Assembly (NCBI RefSeq): GCF_032598905.1
Contig: NZ_CP122458.1
Location: 6,535,001-6,599,000, forward strand
DNA length: 64,000 bases
Origin: Streptomyces sp. 11x1
GTDB taxonomy: Bacteria; Actinomycetota; Actinomycetes; Streptomycetales; Streptomycetaceae
Direction: 5' to 3'
The notes under the pieces: model-generated
The model's input: only the letters and a program-made list of their open reading frames with translations
The model's database searches: none
Told to the model about the DNA's origin: nothing
Part shown: positions 41,409 to 51,399 of the stretch, in pieces
Numbering within the stretch: the stretch's first letter is position 1
Layout: each line of letters opens with the position of its first letter
Translations under genes and position numbers: made by a program

Positions 41409-42431
41409 GTGACGGACACGGTGTTGACACAACAGACGCGACGACTGCCCGGCCGGCGCCCCACCCTGGACGACGTGGCACGCGGCTCGGGTGTCTCGAA
41501 GTCCACCGTGTCACGGGTGATCAACGGCGAGGACAAGGTGCGCGCGGAGGTCGTCGAACGGGTCCGGGAGGTCATCGCCGAACTCGGCTACGTCCCGAAC
41601 TCCGCCGCCCGTCAGCTGGTCACCCGCCGCAACAACGCCATCGCCGTCGTCGCCGGCCAGCCGCAGAACCGGCTCTTCATCGACCCCTTCTTCGACCTCC
41701 ACCTCCGGGGCATCCGCAAGGAACTGGTGGCCCACGGCGCCCAGCCCGTCCTGCTCTTCCTGGAGGAGCCCGAGGAGTACCCCCGGGTCGGTGACTTCCT
41801 CGGCGGCGGCCACGTCGACGGCGCCCTGCTGTTCTCCCTGCGCGCCGACGACTCGCTGCCCGGCATGATCGACCGGCTCGGGCTGCCCGCCGTCTTCGGC
41901 GGCCGGCCGCTGGTCCGCGACGGCGAGCCCGCGCACGACCGCGTGTACGTCGACGCCGGCAACCGGGGCGGGTCCCGCGAGGCCGTCCGCCACCTGGTCG
42001 CCCAGGCCGGGAACGCGTCGCCACGATCACACGATCACCGGCCCCGTCGTCCGGGAGGCCTCGGCGCTCGACCGCCTGGACGGCTACCGGGACGTCCTGC
42101 CGGACGCCTCGCCCCTCCTGATCGAACACTCCGACCACACCCGGCAGGGCGGGGCCGACGCCATGACATCGCGCTCCAGGTGCTGCGCGAGCGGGGCCGC
42201 CGGGTGCCGGACGGCGTGGCCGTGGTCGGCTTCGACGACCTCGCGCCCATCGCGCACACCGATCCGCCGCTGACCACCGTCCACCAGGACATCGAGGGCA
42301 TGGGCCGGCTGATGGCCCGGCTGCTGTTCAGCCACGGCGACGACGGCCCGACGGACGGCGGGGCGACGGCGCCCGGCCCCCGGTCGTCGGTGGTCACCCC
42401 GACGCGACTCGTCGTACGGCAGTCCGCCTGA
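41409..42431 (+). pseudogene. LacI-family regulator disrupted by compensating indels
   Basis: The first ~195 codons encode a normal LacI repressor: HTH at PTLDDVARGSGVSKSTVSRV, hinge, and an effector domain up to GGSREAVRHLV. Then a one-base loss near 42008 moves homology to another frame (ERVATIT). An 8-base tandem duplication (ACGATCAC at 42023-42038) moves it again (ALDRLDGYRDVL...GGADAMT), and a deletion near 42165 restores the original frame for IALQVLRERG...VVGFDDL. The 340-codon frame stays open, but ~55 residues in the middle are scrambled and part of the effector domain is gone. Start GTG 41409. It is probably non-functional unless these are assembly errors. Confidence 0.8.
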
Positions 42432-42520
42432 CGTGTGACTGAACAGCCACTGAGGTGCGTGGTCTCACTCCCCGGCCCGAAACCGTCCGGCATGTGGGAT
42501 CACATTCCGGGACCCGGACC

Positions 42521-42547
42521 GGGAATCGATACGATGAGCGCATGGTT
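42521..42547 (+). promoter_or_regulatory. SigR-type promoter upstream of cysO-cysM
   Basis: GGGAAT (42521-42526), exactly 18 bases, then GTT (42545-42547) match the consensus GGGAAT-N18-GTT of the thiol-oxidative-stress sigma factor SigR. Transcription would start around 42553-42558, just inside the leader peptide reading frame. Cysteine genes are sensible SigR targets. Confidence 0.7.
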
Positions 42548-42637
42548 TTTGACGACGTGAGCGAGAAGACGCCGGGCGCACTGCTCGTGGCGCGGCTGCA
42601 CGTCGACCTGTGCAGGCTTGCCAGCGCCATCTGTTGA
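42542..42637 (+). CDS. Cysteine leader peptide upstream of cysO-cysM
   Basis: A 31-codon ORF ending ARLHVDLCRLASAIC then stop. The HVDLCRxxSAxC ending is typical of the short leader peptides seen before sulfur and cysteine genes in Streptomyces. It has two Cys codons, one at 42611 and one as the last codon (42632). Ribosomes slowing there when Cys-tRNA is scarce could alter folding of the leader and free the cysO ribosome-binding site. ATG 42542 lacks a ribosome-binding site; GTG 42557 in frame could be a leaderless start for a SigR transcript. It starts 209 bases before cysO. Confidence 0.8.
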   Translation: MVFDDVSEKTPGALLVARLHVDLCRLASAIC

Positions 42638-42741
42638 CGCCGACCCCTGCCGCCGTACGGCCGTGAGCCGCGGCGCCGACACCTGTGTGACCACGCACTC
42701 CGCGCTGCCGCGCGCCACCGACCCACCACTCCCGACAGGAG
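42596..42741 (+). promoter_or_regulatory. Putative attenuator between leader peptide and cysO
   Basis: Two hairpins can be drawn. CTGCAC (42596-42601) pairs with GTGCAG (42610-42615) across the first Cys codon of the leader. CTCC (42729-42732) pairs with GGAG (42738-42741), which is the ribosome-binding site of cysO. Ribosome position on the leader could decide which forms. The stems are short, and a real fold should be computed. Confidence 0.45.
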
Positions 42742-42750
42742 CCGCACACC

Positions 42751-43029
42751 ATGGCCATCGAGGTCCGCATCCCCACCATCCTCCGCCAGTACACCGACGG
42801 TCAGAAGGCGGTGGAGGGAGCCGGTGACACCCTCGCCGACCTGTTCACCGACCTCGAGAGCCGTCACACGGGCATCCAGGCGCGCATCGTGGACGGCGGT
42901 GAACTGCGCCGCTTCGTCAACGTCTACCTCAACGACGAGGACGTCCGCTTCCTGGAGGGCATCAACACCAAGCTGTCCGACGGCGACAACGTGACGATCC
43001 TGCCGGCCGTGGCCGGCGGTATGGCCTGA
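42751..43029 (+). CDS. cysO: CysO-type sulfur carrier protein
   Basis: A 92-residue ubiquitin-like sulfur carrier. In mycobacteria its C-terminal Gly-Gly is turned into a thiocarboxylate, which donates sulfide to CysM. Here Gly89-Gly90 are followed by Met-Ala, so the end must be trimmed before activation, perhaps by Mec, as in QbsD/QbsE of Pseudomonas. Supporting sequence is VNVYLNDEDVRFLEG and VTILPAVAGG. GGAG at 42738 precedes ATG 42751. cysM begins six bases after its stop. Confidence 0.93.
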   Translation: MAIEVRIPTILRQYTDGQKAVEGAGDTLADLFTDLESRHTGIQARIVDGGELRRFVNVYLNDEDVRFLEGINTKLSDGDNVTILPAVAGGMA

Positions 43030-43986
<957 letters not shown>

Positions 43987-44027
43987 GGGCGCGTTCCGGG
44001 GCGGGGCCTGGGGTGCGTCGGGTGGGG

Positions 44028-44129
44028 CTTCTCGCGCAGTTCCCCGCGCCCCTGAAAAGCCGGGGCTGCGCCCCTGGCTTCTCAGGCCCGCAGGGCCTGA
44101 TCTTTTAGGGGCGCGGGGAACTGCGCGAG
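44028..44129. repeat. Inverted REP pair after cysM
   Basis: CTCGCGCAGTTCCCCGCGCC (44031-44050) and its reverse complement (44110-44129) form an approximately 25-bp stem enclosing ~55 bases with further short palindromes. It begins 42 bases after the cysM stop and may terminate it. Confidence 0.8.
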
Positions 44130-44409
44130 CAACCCCCACGCACCCGCACCCGACAACGCGCCCCCTTCCGCCCCCCGGAACGGCCCCACCACCAGCCGAA
44201 CCGGTGACAGCACAGGTGAGTTCGCCCACAACGGCCCCTGGCGGAGGAGCGACCCACCCTTTTGCGCCTTACGCTCAACGGACCGCACCACTCGTGTTGC
44301 ACCCATGTCCGTCCTTCGCAACCCCGCCACCCGCAATACGCAACCCGTCTGCACGTCACGACTGACACGACTGTCACGACTTCACGCCAGCGCGGAGGTT
44401 CCAGCTCTC
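44130..44409 (+). other. Leader region of the metallo-hydrolase gene
   Basis: This 280-base gap has no gene. Near its end the unit CACGACT(G/T) occurs three times with a nine-base period (44357-44382), 28 bases before the start codon; it could be an operator or a slippage repeat. Confidence 0.4.
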
Positions 44410-45162
44410 ATGAAGCTCACCGTCGTCGGCTGCTCGGGGTCGTTCCCTTCCGCGGAATCGGCCTGTTCGAGCTACCTCGTAGAGGCCGACGGCTTCCGGC
44501 TGCTCCTCGACATGGGCAACGGTGCCCTGGGCGAGCTGCAGCGCCACTGCGGTCTCTACGACCTCGACGCGATCTTCCTCAGCCATCTGCACGCCGACCA
44601 CTGCATCGACATGTGCGCGTATTTCGTCGCACGGTACTACCGCCACGACGGCGGCCGCTGCGACCCCATCCCGGTCTACGGACCCGAAGGCACCGAGCAG
44701 CGCCTGACCACGGCCTACGCAGACACCCCGTCCGCCTCCTCCATGAGCGAGGTCTTCGACTTCCACACGGTCAAGCCGAGCACGTTCGAGGTCGGCCCGT
44801 TCACCGTCCACACGGAACGGGTCGCCCACCCCGTCGAGGCGTACGGCATCCGCATCGAACACGGCGGCCGGGTCCTGACGTACTCCGGGGACACCGGCGT
44901 CACCGACACCCTGGACGAACTGGCGCGCGACGCAGACCTGTTCCTGTGCGAGGCCGCCTTCACGCACGGCAAGGAGAACATCCCGGACCTCCATCTCAAC
45001 GGCCGCGAGGCCGGTGAGACGGCCGCCCGGGCGGGCGCCCGCCGTCTCGTCCTCACCCACGTCCCGCCGTGGACGGACCCCCAGGTCAACCTCGTCGATG
45101 CCCGCGCGGTGTACGACGGCCCGGTGGAGCTGGCGGTGCCCAGGGTGTCGTACGAGATCTGA
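44410..45162 (+). CDS. MBL-fold metallo-hydrolase (Rv1339-like, cyclic-nucleotide phosphodiesterase candidate)
   Basis: A 250-residue metallo-beta-lactamase-fold protein. SHLHADHCID is the metal motif, with GCSGSFPS near the start and TYSGDTGVT, FLCEAAF and RLVLTHVPPW further on. In mycobacteria the gene between cysM and rph, Rv1339, has this fold and has been described as an atypical cyclic-nucleotide phosphodiesterase; the conserved neighbourhood suggests the same here. ATG 44410 lies after GGAGG at 44393; an upstream in-frame extension lacks the fold. RNase Z-like activity is an alternative. Confidence 0.85.
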   Translation: MKLTVVGCSGSFPSAESACSSYLVEADGFRLLLDMGNGALGELQRHCGLYDLDAIFLSHLHADHCIDMCAYFVARYYRHDGGRCDPIPVYGPEGTEQRLTTAYADTPSASSMSEVFDFHTVKPSTFEVGPFTVHTERVAHPVEAYGIRIEHGGRVLTYSGDTGVTDTLDELARDADLFLCEAAFTHGKENIPDLHLNGREAGETAARAGARRLVLTHVPPWTDPQVNLVDARAVYDGPVELAVPRVSYEI

Positions 45163-45187
45163 GGACGCCGCAGGCGATACGCGGTAT

Positions 45188-45229
45188 CCGAGCACGACGT
45201 ACGCGAGGAGCCGAGCACGACGTACGCGA
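45188..45229 (+). repeat. 19-bp direct repeat before the terminator
   Basis: CCGAGCACGACGTACGCGA occurs at 45188-45206 and again at 45211-45229, just upstream of a terminator stem. Probably a local duplication. Confidence 0.8.
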
Positions 45230-45259
45230 AAGGCCCCCGGAGCGGACTCCGGGGGCCTT
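45230..45259. terminator. Bidirectional terminator between the metallo-hydrolase and nagE genes
   Basis: A perfect 13-bp stem (AAGGCCCCCGGAG and complement) with the four-base loop CGGA lies between the convergent genes. Confidence 0.85.
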
Positions 45260-45285
45260 CCTCGTGCTCGGGGGAGCCGTGGCGG

Positions 45286-46563
<1,278 letters not shown>

Positions 46564-46627
46564 AACTTCCTCCATGAGAGCAGGGCGCCGCCCGGGGACG
46601 GGAGAGTGGGGGAGGGGCAGCACGGAG

Positions 46628-46656
46628 AGGTCTACACCATTCAGTGGTGTAGACCT
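46628..46656. promoter_or_regulatory. Double DasR (dre) site upstream of nagE
   Basis: AGGTCTACACCA, a five-base spacer (TTCAG) and its exact reverse complement TGGTGTAGACCT form two dre-like sites in a perfect inverted array. Each half resembles the DasR core GGTCTAGACC. The array ends 65 bases upstream of the nagE start. Confidence 0.85.
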
Positions 46657-46768
46657 GTTGTAGCACGGTGGGGGGTGGCCAAGGAACCCGCGATTCCCGC
46701 TTTATGCCTTCGTGATGTCGCCGGGACTTCGCCCCTTGTTTCCGGGCCCGCTTGGCGGGCATGCCCCG

Positions 46769-46784
46769 CGTGGTGTAGACCAGT
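46769..46784. promoter_or_regulatory. DasR (dre) site upstream of nagF
   Basis: GTGGTGTAGACCAGT matches the DasR consensus GTGGTCTAGACCACT at 13 of 15 positions, 37 bases before the nagF start. Confidence 0.85.
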
Positions 46785-46821
46785 CGCGAACGATTCGCAA
46801 CGGTCATCAGGGAGAGACGCC

Positions 46822-47055
46822 ATGGCCACCAAGGCTGAGAAGATCGTCGCCGGGCTCGGCGGCCTCGACAACATCGACGAGGTCGAGGGCTGCATCACCC
46901 GCCTGCGCACCGAGGTCCATGACGCCTCCCTCGTCGACGAGGCCGCCCTCAAGGCCGCCGGCGCGCACGGCGTCGTCAAGATGGGCACCGCCATCCAGGT
47001 CGTCATCGGTACCGACGCCGACCCCATCGCCGCGGAGATCGAGGACATGATGTAG
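46822..47055 (+). CDS. nagF: N-acetylglucosamine PTS EIIB component
   Basis: A 77-residue EIIB protein. Cys24 in VEGCITRLRTEV is phosphorylated and passes the phosphate to the incoming sugar at the EIIC permease. GGAGAG precedes ATG 46822. In S. coelicolor nagF is followed by a second permease, nagE1; here rph follows after 51 bases, so this locus has only the one divergent EIIC. It is controlled with nagE through the dre sites. Confidence 0.94.
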   Translation: MATKAEKIVAGLGGLDNIDEVEGCITRLRTEVHDASLVDEAALKAAGAHGVVKMGTAIQVVIGTDADPIAAEIEDMM

Positions 47056-47106
47056 GCCCCGAACGCGATGAGGGGGTGTCGCACGACACCCCCTAAGCTC
47101 AGCGGC

Positions 47107-47844
47107 ATGTCTCGAATCGACGGCCGCACGCCCGAACAGCTCCGCCCGGTCACCATCGAACGCGGGTGGAGCAAGCACGCCGAGGGCTCCGTCCTCATCT
47201 CCTTCGGCGACACGAAGGTCTTCTGCACTGCCTCTGTCACCGAAGGCGTCCCCCGCTGGCGCAAGGGCAGCGGCGAGGGCTGGGTGACCGCCGAGTACTC
47301 CATGCTCCCCCGCGCCACCAACACCCGCGGCGACCGGGAGTCCGTACGCGGCAGGATCGGCGGCCGCACCCACGAGATCTCCCGCCTCATCGGACGCTCC
47401 CTGCGCGCCGTCATCGACTACAAGGCGCTCGGCGAGAACACCATCGTCCTCGACTGCGACGTCCTCCAGGCCGACGGCGGCACCCGCACGGCGGCCATCA
47501 CCGGCGCGTACGTCGCGCTGGCCGACGCCGTGTCCTGGGCCCAGGGCAAGAAACTGATCAAGGCCAACCGCCAGCCCCTCACCGGCACCGTCTCGGCCGT
47601 CTCCGTCGGTATCGTCGGCGGCGTCCCCCTCCTCGACCTCCGCTACGAGGAGGACGTGAAGGCCGACACGGACATGAACGTCGTCTGCACCGGCGACGGC
47701 CGCTTCGTCGAGGTCCAGGGGACCGCCGAGGCCGAGCCGTTCGCCCGTGAGGAGCTCAACTCCCTGCTGGATCTTGCCGTTTCCGGCTGTGACGAACTGG
47801 CTGCCCTCCAGCGCAAGGCGCTTGATACGGTCCTCGAAAGGTAA
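47107..47844 (+). CDS. rph: Ribonuclease PH
   Basis: A 245-residue phosphorolytic 3'-to-5' exoribonuclease that trims tRNA 3' ends. [14 protein letters not shown] starts the protein; [19 protein letters not shown] and [21 protein letters not shown] are active-site motifs, and the final helices begin [19 protein letters not shown] 47107 follows CACCCCCTAAGCTCAGCGGC without a strong ribosome-binding site. It is in the conserved rph-rdgB neighbourhood. Confidence 0.96.
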   Translation: MSRIDGRTPEQLRPVTIERGWSKHAEGSVLISFGDTKVFCTASVTEGVPRWRKGSGEGWVTAEYSMLPRATNTRGDRESVRGRIGGRTHEISRLIGRSLRAVIDYKALGENTIVLDCDVLQADGGTRTAAITGAYVALADAVSWAQGKKLIKANRQPLTGTVSAVSVGIVGGVPLLDLRYEEDVKADTDMNVVCTGDGRFVEVQGTAEAEPFAREELNSLLDLAVSGCDELAALQRKALDTVLER

Positions 47845-48024
47845 AGAAGGGTAAAGGGCGCCCCAAGGGTGACGGCCGCCGGTGGCAACCACCGCGGCCC
47901 CGCCCGCGTCCCTGCACATACGGGTGCACGGCACACCACCGTGCACCCGGCCACACCGCAGTAGCCGTTCATGCACCACACAGGGGGCCGTCAGGCCTGC
48001 ACCCAGTTCCAGGAGGACCGTTCC

Positions 48025-48423
48025 ATGGCCGCGAGTCGCCGACGTCGTACGACCACCATCGCCGGAGCCGTAGCCGCCGTCGCCCTGACGGTCGGGCTCA
48101 CCACCGGCTGCGACGCCGTGAACAAGGCCCTGGACTGCGTCCAGACCGCCGACGCCATCGCCCAGAGCGTGAACGACCTCCAGCAGGCCGTCCAGAACGC
48201 GGCGGACGACCCCACGCAGCTGGAGGAGTCCCTCGCCTCCATCGACAAGAACCTCGACGAGATCGGCGACAAGACCGACAACGCCGACGTCAACAAGGCC
48301 GTCGACTCCCTGCAGAAGGCCGTCACCGACACCCAGACCGCCGTGGAGAACGGGGACACCACCCCCGACATCAGCGGCATCACCGACGCGGCGGGCGAAC
48401 TGACGAAGGTCTGCACGTCGTAA
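48025..48423 (+). CDS. Small secreted lipoprotein, unknown
   Basis: A 132-residue lipoprotein. Basic RRRR start, hydrophobic AGAVAAVALTVGL and lipobox TTGC (Cys about 29) are clear. The mature part is a helical, Asp/Gln-rich sequence (DAIAQSVNDLQQAVQNAADD, ESLASIDKNLDEIGDKT) that may form a coiled coil, ending with a free Cys in VCTS; with Cys38 it might form a disulfide. AGGAGGA at 48011 supports ATG 48025. Function unknown. Confidence 0.85.
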   Translation: MAASRRRRTTTIAGAVAAVALTVGLTTGCDAVNKALDCVQTADAIAQSVNDLQQAVQNAADDPTQLEESLASIDKNLDEIGDKTDNADVNKAVDSLQKAVTDTQTAVENGDTTPDISGITDAAGELTKVCTS

Positions 48424-48525
48424 CCCCGCGGAACCCGGCGGAGCCGGACTCGGCGGAGGCGGAACTCGGCTGGACCCGGTGAAACTCGGCGGAGCCGGGC
48501 GGCGGGGATCGCGATACTGGTGGGC

Positions 48526-49128
48526 ATGACCCGCCTGATCCTCGCCACCCGCAACGCCGGCAAGCTCACCGAACTCAAGGCCATCCTCGCCGACGCCGGT
48601 CTGACCCACGACCTCGTCGGCGCCGACGCCTACCCGGACGTCCCCGACGTCAAGGAGACCGGCGTCACCTTCGCCGAGAACGCCCTGCTGAAGGCCCACG
48701 CCCTCGCACAGGCCACCGGCCTCCCCGCCATCGCCGACGACTCCGGCCTCTGCGTCGACGTCCTCGGCGGCGCCCCCGGCATCTTCTCCGCCCGCTGGGC
48801 CGGCCGCCACGGCGACGACAAGGCCAACCTGGAACTGCTCCTCGCCCAGCTCGGCGACATCGCCGACGAACACCGCGGCGCCCACTTCACCTGCGCGGCG
48901 GCCCTGGCCCTGCCGGACGGCACGGAGCGAGTGGTCGAGGGCCGGCTCAGGGGCGTCCTGCTGCACTCCCCGATCGGCACGAACGGCTTCGGCTACGACC
49001 CGATCCTCCGGCCGGAGGCCGACACAAGGAGCTGCGCCCAGCTGACGGCGGAGGAGAAGAACGCGATCAGCCACCGGGGGCAGGCGTTCCGGGGGTTGGT
49101 GCCGGTGCTGCGGGAGCTGCTGGGCTGA
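48526..49128 (+). CDS. rdgB: Non-canonical purine NTP pyrophosphatase RdgB
   Basis: A 200-residue Ham1/RdgB enzyme that hydrolyses ITP, dITP and XTP to keep them out of nucleic acid. MTRLILATRNAGKLTELK, VTFAENALLKAHA, ADDSGLCVDVLGGAPGIFSARWAG, GTNGFGYDPIL and the final SHRGQAF motif are intact. ATG 48526 follows GGGC without a strong site. The 98-base gap upstream has imperfect CGGCGGAGCCGG repeats. Confidence 0.96.
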   Translation: MTRLILATRNAGKLTELKAILADAGLTHDLVGADAYPDVPDVKETGVTFAENALLKAHALAQATGLPAIADDSGLCVDVLGGAPGIFSARWAGRHGDDKANLELLLAQLGDIADEHRGAHFTCAAALALPDGTERVVEGRLRGVLLHSPIGTNGFGYDPILRPEADTRSCAQLTAEEKNAISHRGQAFRGLVPVLRELLG

Positions 49129-49136
49129 GCCGCAAG

Positions 49137-49166
49137 AGAGGGACCGCCAGATTGTGCGGTCCCTCT
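49137..49166. terminator. Terminator between rdgB and tRNA-Leu
   Basis: AGAGGGACCGC, an eight-base loop and the complement form an 11-bp stem, 9 bases after rdgB. A TTCT run follows on the plus strand. Confidence 0.8.
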
Positions 49167-49176
49167 TCTGCGTGCG

Positions 49177-49261
49177 TGCGGCCGGTGGGACTCGAACCCA
49201 CACGGGTGTGAACCCACTGGGACCTAAACCCAGCATGACTGCCAAATTCCATCACGGCCGC
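49177..49261 (-). tRNA. tRNA-Leu (anticodon UAG)
   Basis: An 85-base class II tRNA on the minus strand. Acceptor arms GCGGCCG/CGGCCGC, anticodon stem CTGGG/CCCAG with loop TTTAGGT (anticodon TAG in DNA), a long variable arm, T-arm GTGGG-TTCGAGT-CCCAC and discriminator A. CCA is not encoded. Confidence 0.95.
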
Positions 49262-49314
49262 TCAAAAACGGTCATCAGGCTCGACCGGCGGCACTCAGTG
49301 TACGGGGCTGTCGG

Positions 49315-50330
49315 CTACCCGGCGAGGGGGACTCGGCCTTTCTGACGGCACCACGTTTCTGTCACGGCATGGCAGTTGGGACACAGGTATCGCAGGTTCT
49401 CCCGGCGATTGTCCCGCCAGTTCCCGTTGACGTGGTCGATCTGCAAGGTGATGGAGCGCCCCCGCCACTCCCCGGTGTTGCCGCACTCCACACATGCGTA
49501 GGGCACCCCGATCTCAGTCAGGGCCTGGTGGAGGCGGCTCCTGTTTTCCGTCCGGCTTGCTCCGGCAGGACCACCAGCACTCGATGCCCGCTGGGTGCAG
49601 GCGCCGGGCGCTCGGGCCGCCCCCAGGACCGGCGCTTGGAGTGGCTGGTGTTGAGATTCAGGCGGGAGGCGGCGCGTCGTACGCGTCGGTGGTTGGTGTC
49701 GTTGATCTCCATGCCAAGACCGCGCATGACGTCGGCGTAACTGGTGGCGGTCCGTACCAGGATCGTCAACTCGTCCTCGGGAATCGCCGTCCGCCGGTGA
49801 GAGAAGTGGCTGATGTCGATGTCTTGGGCCGCCAGCATGCGACTCAGCGTCGCCCGGGAGCGGCTGTCATCGGGAACGCCCAGGGTCCGTGCCACGCCCC
49901 GAACGCTCGTGGCTGCGACTGCGGCCGCCCTGAGCTCCTCCGAGGTGAAGGGCAGGTCCGATTCGGGGCGATCGATGCCGGGGAAATGACCGATGTCGAT
50001 GCCAGCCGCGTGAATGCGGCGCCGGATGTGGGAGAGAGTCCCTGTGGCCGGAGCGGCACCCAGCTTCAGGGCCACTTCCCGCAGCGAGGACGATGAGGCG
50101 GCTGCTTCCGCGATGACCGCGTCGGGGTACTTGCGCCATGGGCTGCGCTTCGCGAAATGGCCCGTGCCAAGTCCGTGGCGCGTTACGTGCTCCTGCAGCA
50201 CCCGCCGTTGGCCGCCACTCGGCTTGAGGCCGAGCCGCCGCAGCAGATCAGCCCAGTTACGGGCCGTGGCAACCTCCGGCGCGAGCCGTTCCCTGCTGTA
50301 TGCATCCGATCGTTTCGATGTGCTCGGCAC
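49315..50330 (-). pseudogene. HNH endonuclease with four HTH-like repeats, split by a frameshift
   Basis: The upstream part (50330 to about 49545) encodes ~250 residues in four ~50-residue units, each predicted helical and ending in GLGTGHF, GIDIGHF, DIDISHF or NLNTSHS; these look like repeated DNA-binding helix-turn-helix modules. The frame then ends at 49518. Another frame carries the continuation NRSRLHQALTEIGVPYACVECG and the HNH domain: ECGNTGEWRG, LQIDHVNG, NLRYLCPNCH. A one-base shift near 49540-49560 joins them. So the intact gene would be a ~330-residue HNH nuclease. Start is GTG 50330 behind GAGGGG. It is either a pseudogene or a sequencing error. Confidence 0.75.
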
Positions 50331-50417
50331 TTCCCTGCACCCCTCCGTTCCGGCCGCCCGTTCGTGGCTCGTACGGAGTAACGAGCCGTAAATCGGACAG
50401 TCACGCCCGGAATGCGG

Positions 50418-50451
50418 AACGGCCCGTACCGGGGAAGCGGTACGGGCCGTT
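50418..50451 (-). terminator. Terminator after bcp
   Basis: AACGGCCCGTACC, an eight-base loop and the complement form a perfect 13-bp stem, 23 bases beyond the bcp stop on the minus strand. Confidence 0.8.
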
Positions 50452-50474
50452 CTCGGGTGGAGAGGGGGGCGGGG

Positions 50475-50942
50475 TCAGATGCCCAGGTCCTTGATGAGTT
50501 TGGCCACGTGGCCCGTCGCGCGGACGTTGTAGAGGGCGTGGGCCACCTTGCCCTCCTCGTCGACGATGATCGTGGAGCGGATGACGCCCAGGTACGTCTT
50601 GCCGTAGTTCTTCTTCTCGCCGAAGGCCGCGTACGCGTCCAGCACCGTCTTGTCCGGGTCGCCGAGAAGGGTGACCTTCAGGGACTCCTTCTCGCGGAAC
50701 TTGGCGAGTTTCTCGGGCTTGTCGGGGGAGATGCCGATCACGTCGTACCCGGCGTCCGCGAGGAGCTCCAGGTTGTCGGTGAAGTCACAGGCCTGCTTGG
50801 TGCAGCCCGGGGTCAGGGCGGCCGGGTAGAAGTAGACGATGACCTTGCGGCCCTTGTGGTCGGACAGGGACACCTCGTTGCCGTCGGCGTCCGGGAGGGT
50901 GAAGGCGGGGGCCACGTCCCCGGGCTGGAGTCGCTCGCTCAT
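50475..50942 (-). CDS. bcp: Thioredoxin-dependent thiol peroxidase (Bcp/PrxQ)
   Basis: A 155-residue peroxiredoxin that reduces peroxides with electrons from thioredoxin. LTPGCTKQACDF carries the peroxidatic Cys (PGCT motif) and a possible resolving Cys five residues later, as in PrxQ. VIVYFYPA and GISPDKPEKLAKF are typical. ATG 50942 is used; an open frame upstream to 51509 crosses the divergent DUF3618 gene and is spurious. Confidence 0.94.
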   Translation of the reverse strand: MSERLQPGDVAPAFTLPDADGNEVSLSDHKGRKVIVYFYPAALTPGCTKQACDFTDNLELLADAGYDVIGISPDKPEKLAKFREKESLKVTLLGDPDKTVLDAYAAFGEKKNYGKTYLGVIRSTIIVDEEGKVAHALYNVRATGHVAKLIKDLGI

Positions 50943-51047
50943 CGGTCCAGCGTAATGGCGGGCCCTGGCGGTCCCGTGCCGGGTGGAGCTGACAGACTGT
51001 GCGGAACCAAGGGATTTCAGGGACAACCGACTACGGGAGGCCGCGCG

Positions 51048-51377
51048 GTGGCGGAGAGCTCGGACATCAGGACCCCGGCCGAGATCGAGGCGGACATCAA
51101 GCGCCGCCGTGAGAACCTCGCCGAGACGCTCGACGAGATCGGCGTCCGGGTACATCCCAGGACCATCGTGGGCGACGCCAAGGCCAAGGTCGCCTCCAAC
51201 ATCGACCACACCCTCGGCGCGGCGTACGTCTCGGTCAACCGTGTGGTCAGTGACGTCAGGGGCCAGTTCGTCGACGAGGACGGCGCGCCCCGGGTCGAGC
51301 GCATCGTGCCCGTCGCCCTCGTGGTCGTCGCGGTGGTGGGGCTCCTCGCCCTCGGCACTCGGCGTCGTCGGGTCTGA
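51048..51377 (+). CDS. DUF3618 membrane protein
   Basis: A 109-residue protein of the DUF3618 type: RTPAEIEADIKRRRENLAETLDEIG is the family core, and one C-terminal membrane helix (IVPVALVVVAVVGLLAL) ends in a basic RRRRV anchor. Likely a cytoplasmic-facing tail-anchored protein of unknown role. GTG 51048 follows GGGAGG. The GroES-like gene starts 22 bases downstream and may be co-transcribed. Confidence 0.88.
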   Translation: MAESSDIRTPAEIEADIKRRRENLAETLDEIGVRVHPRTIVGDAKAKVASNIDHTLGAAYVSVNRVVSDVRGQFVDEDGAPRVERIVPVALVVVAVVGLLALGTRRRRV

Positions 51378-51399
51378 CGGGGACAGGTAGGTTCGGGGT

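Noticed and set aside
47845..48024. Possible small gene or attenuator between rph and the lipoprotein gene
   Set aside because: Only a weak CGGTGG/CCACCG hairpin and GGTAAAG repeats are seen; no convincing ORF.
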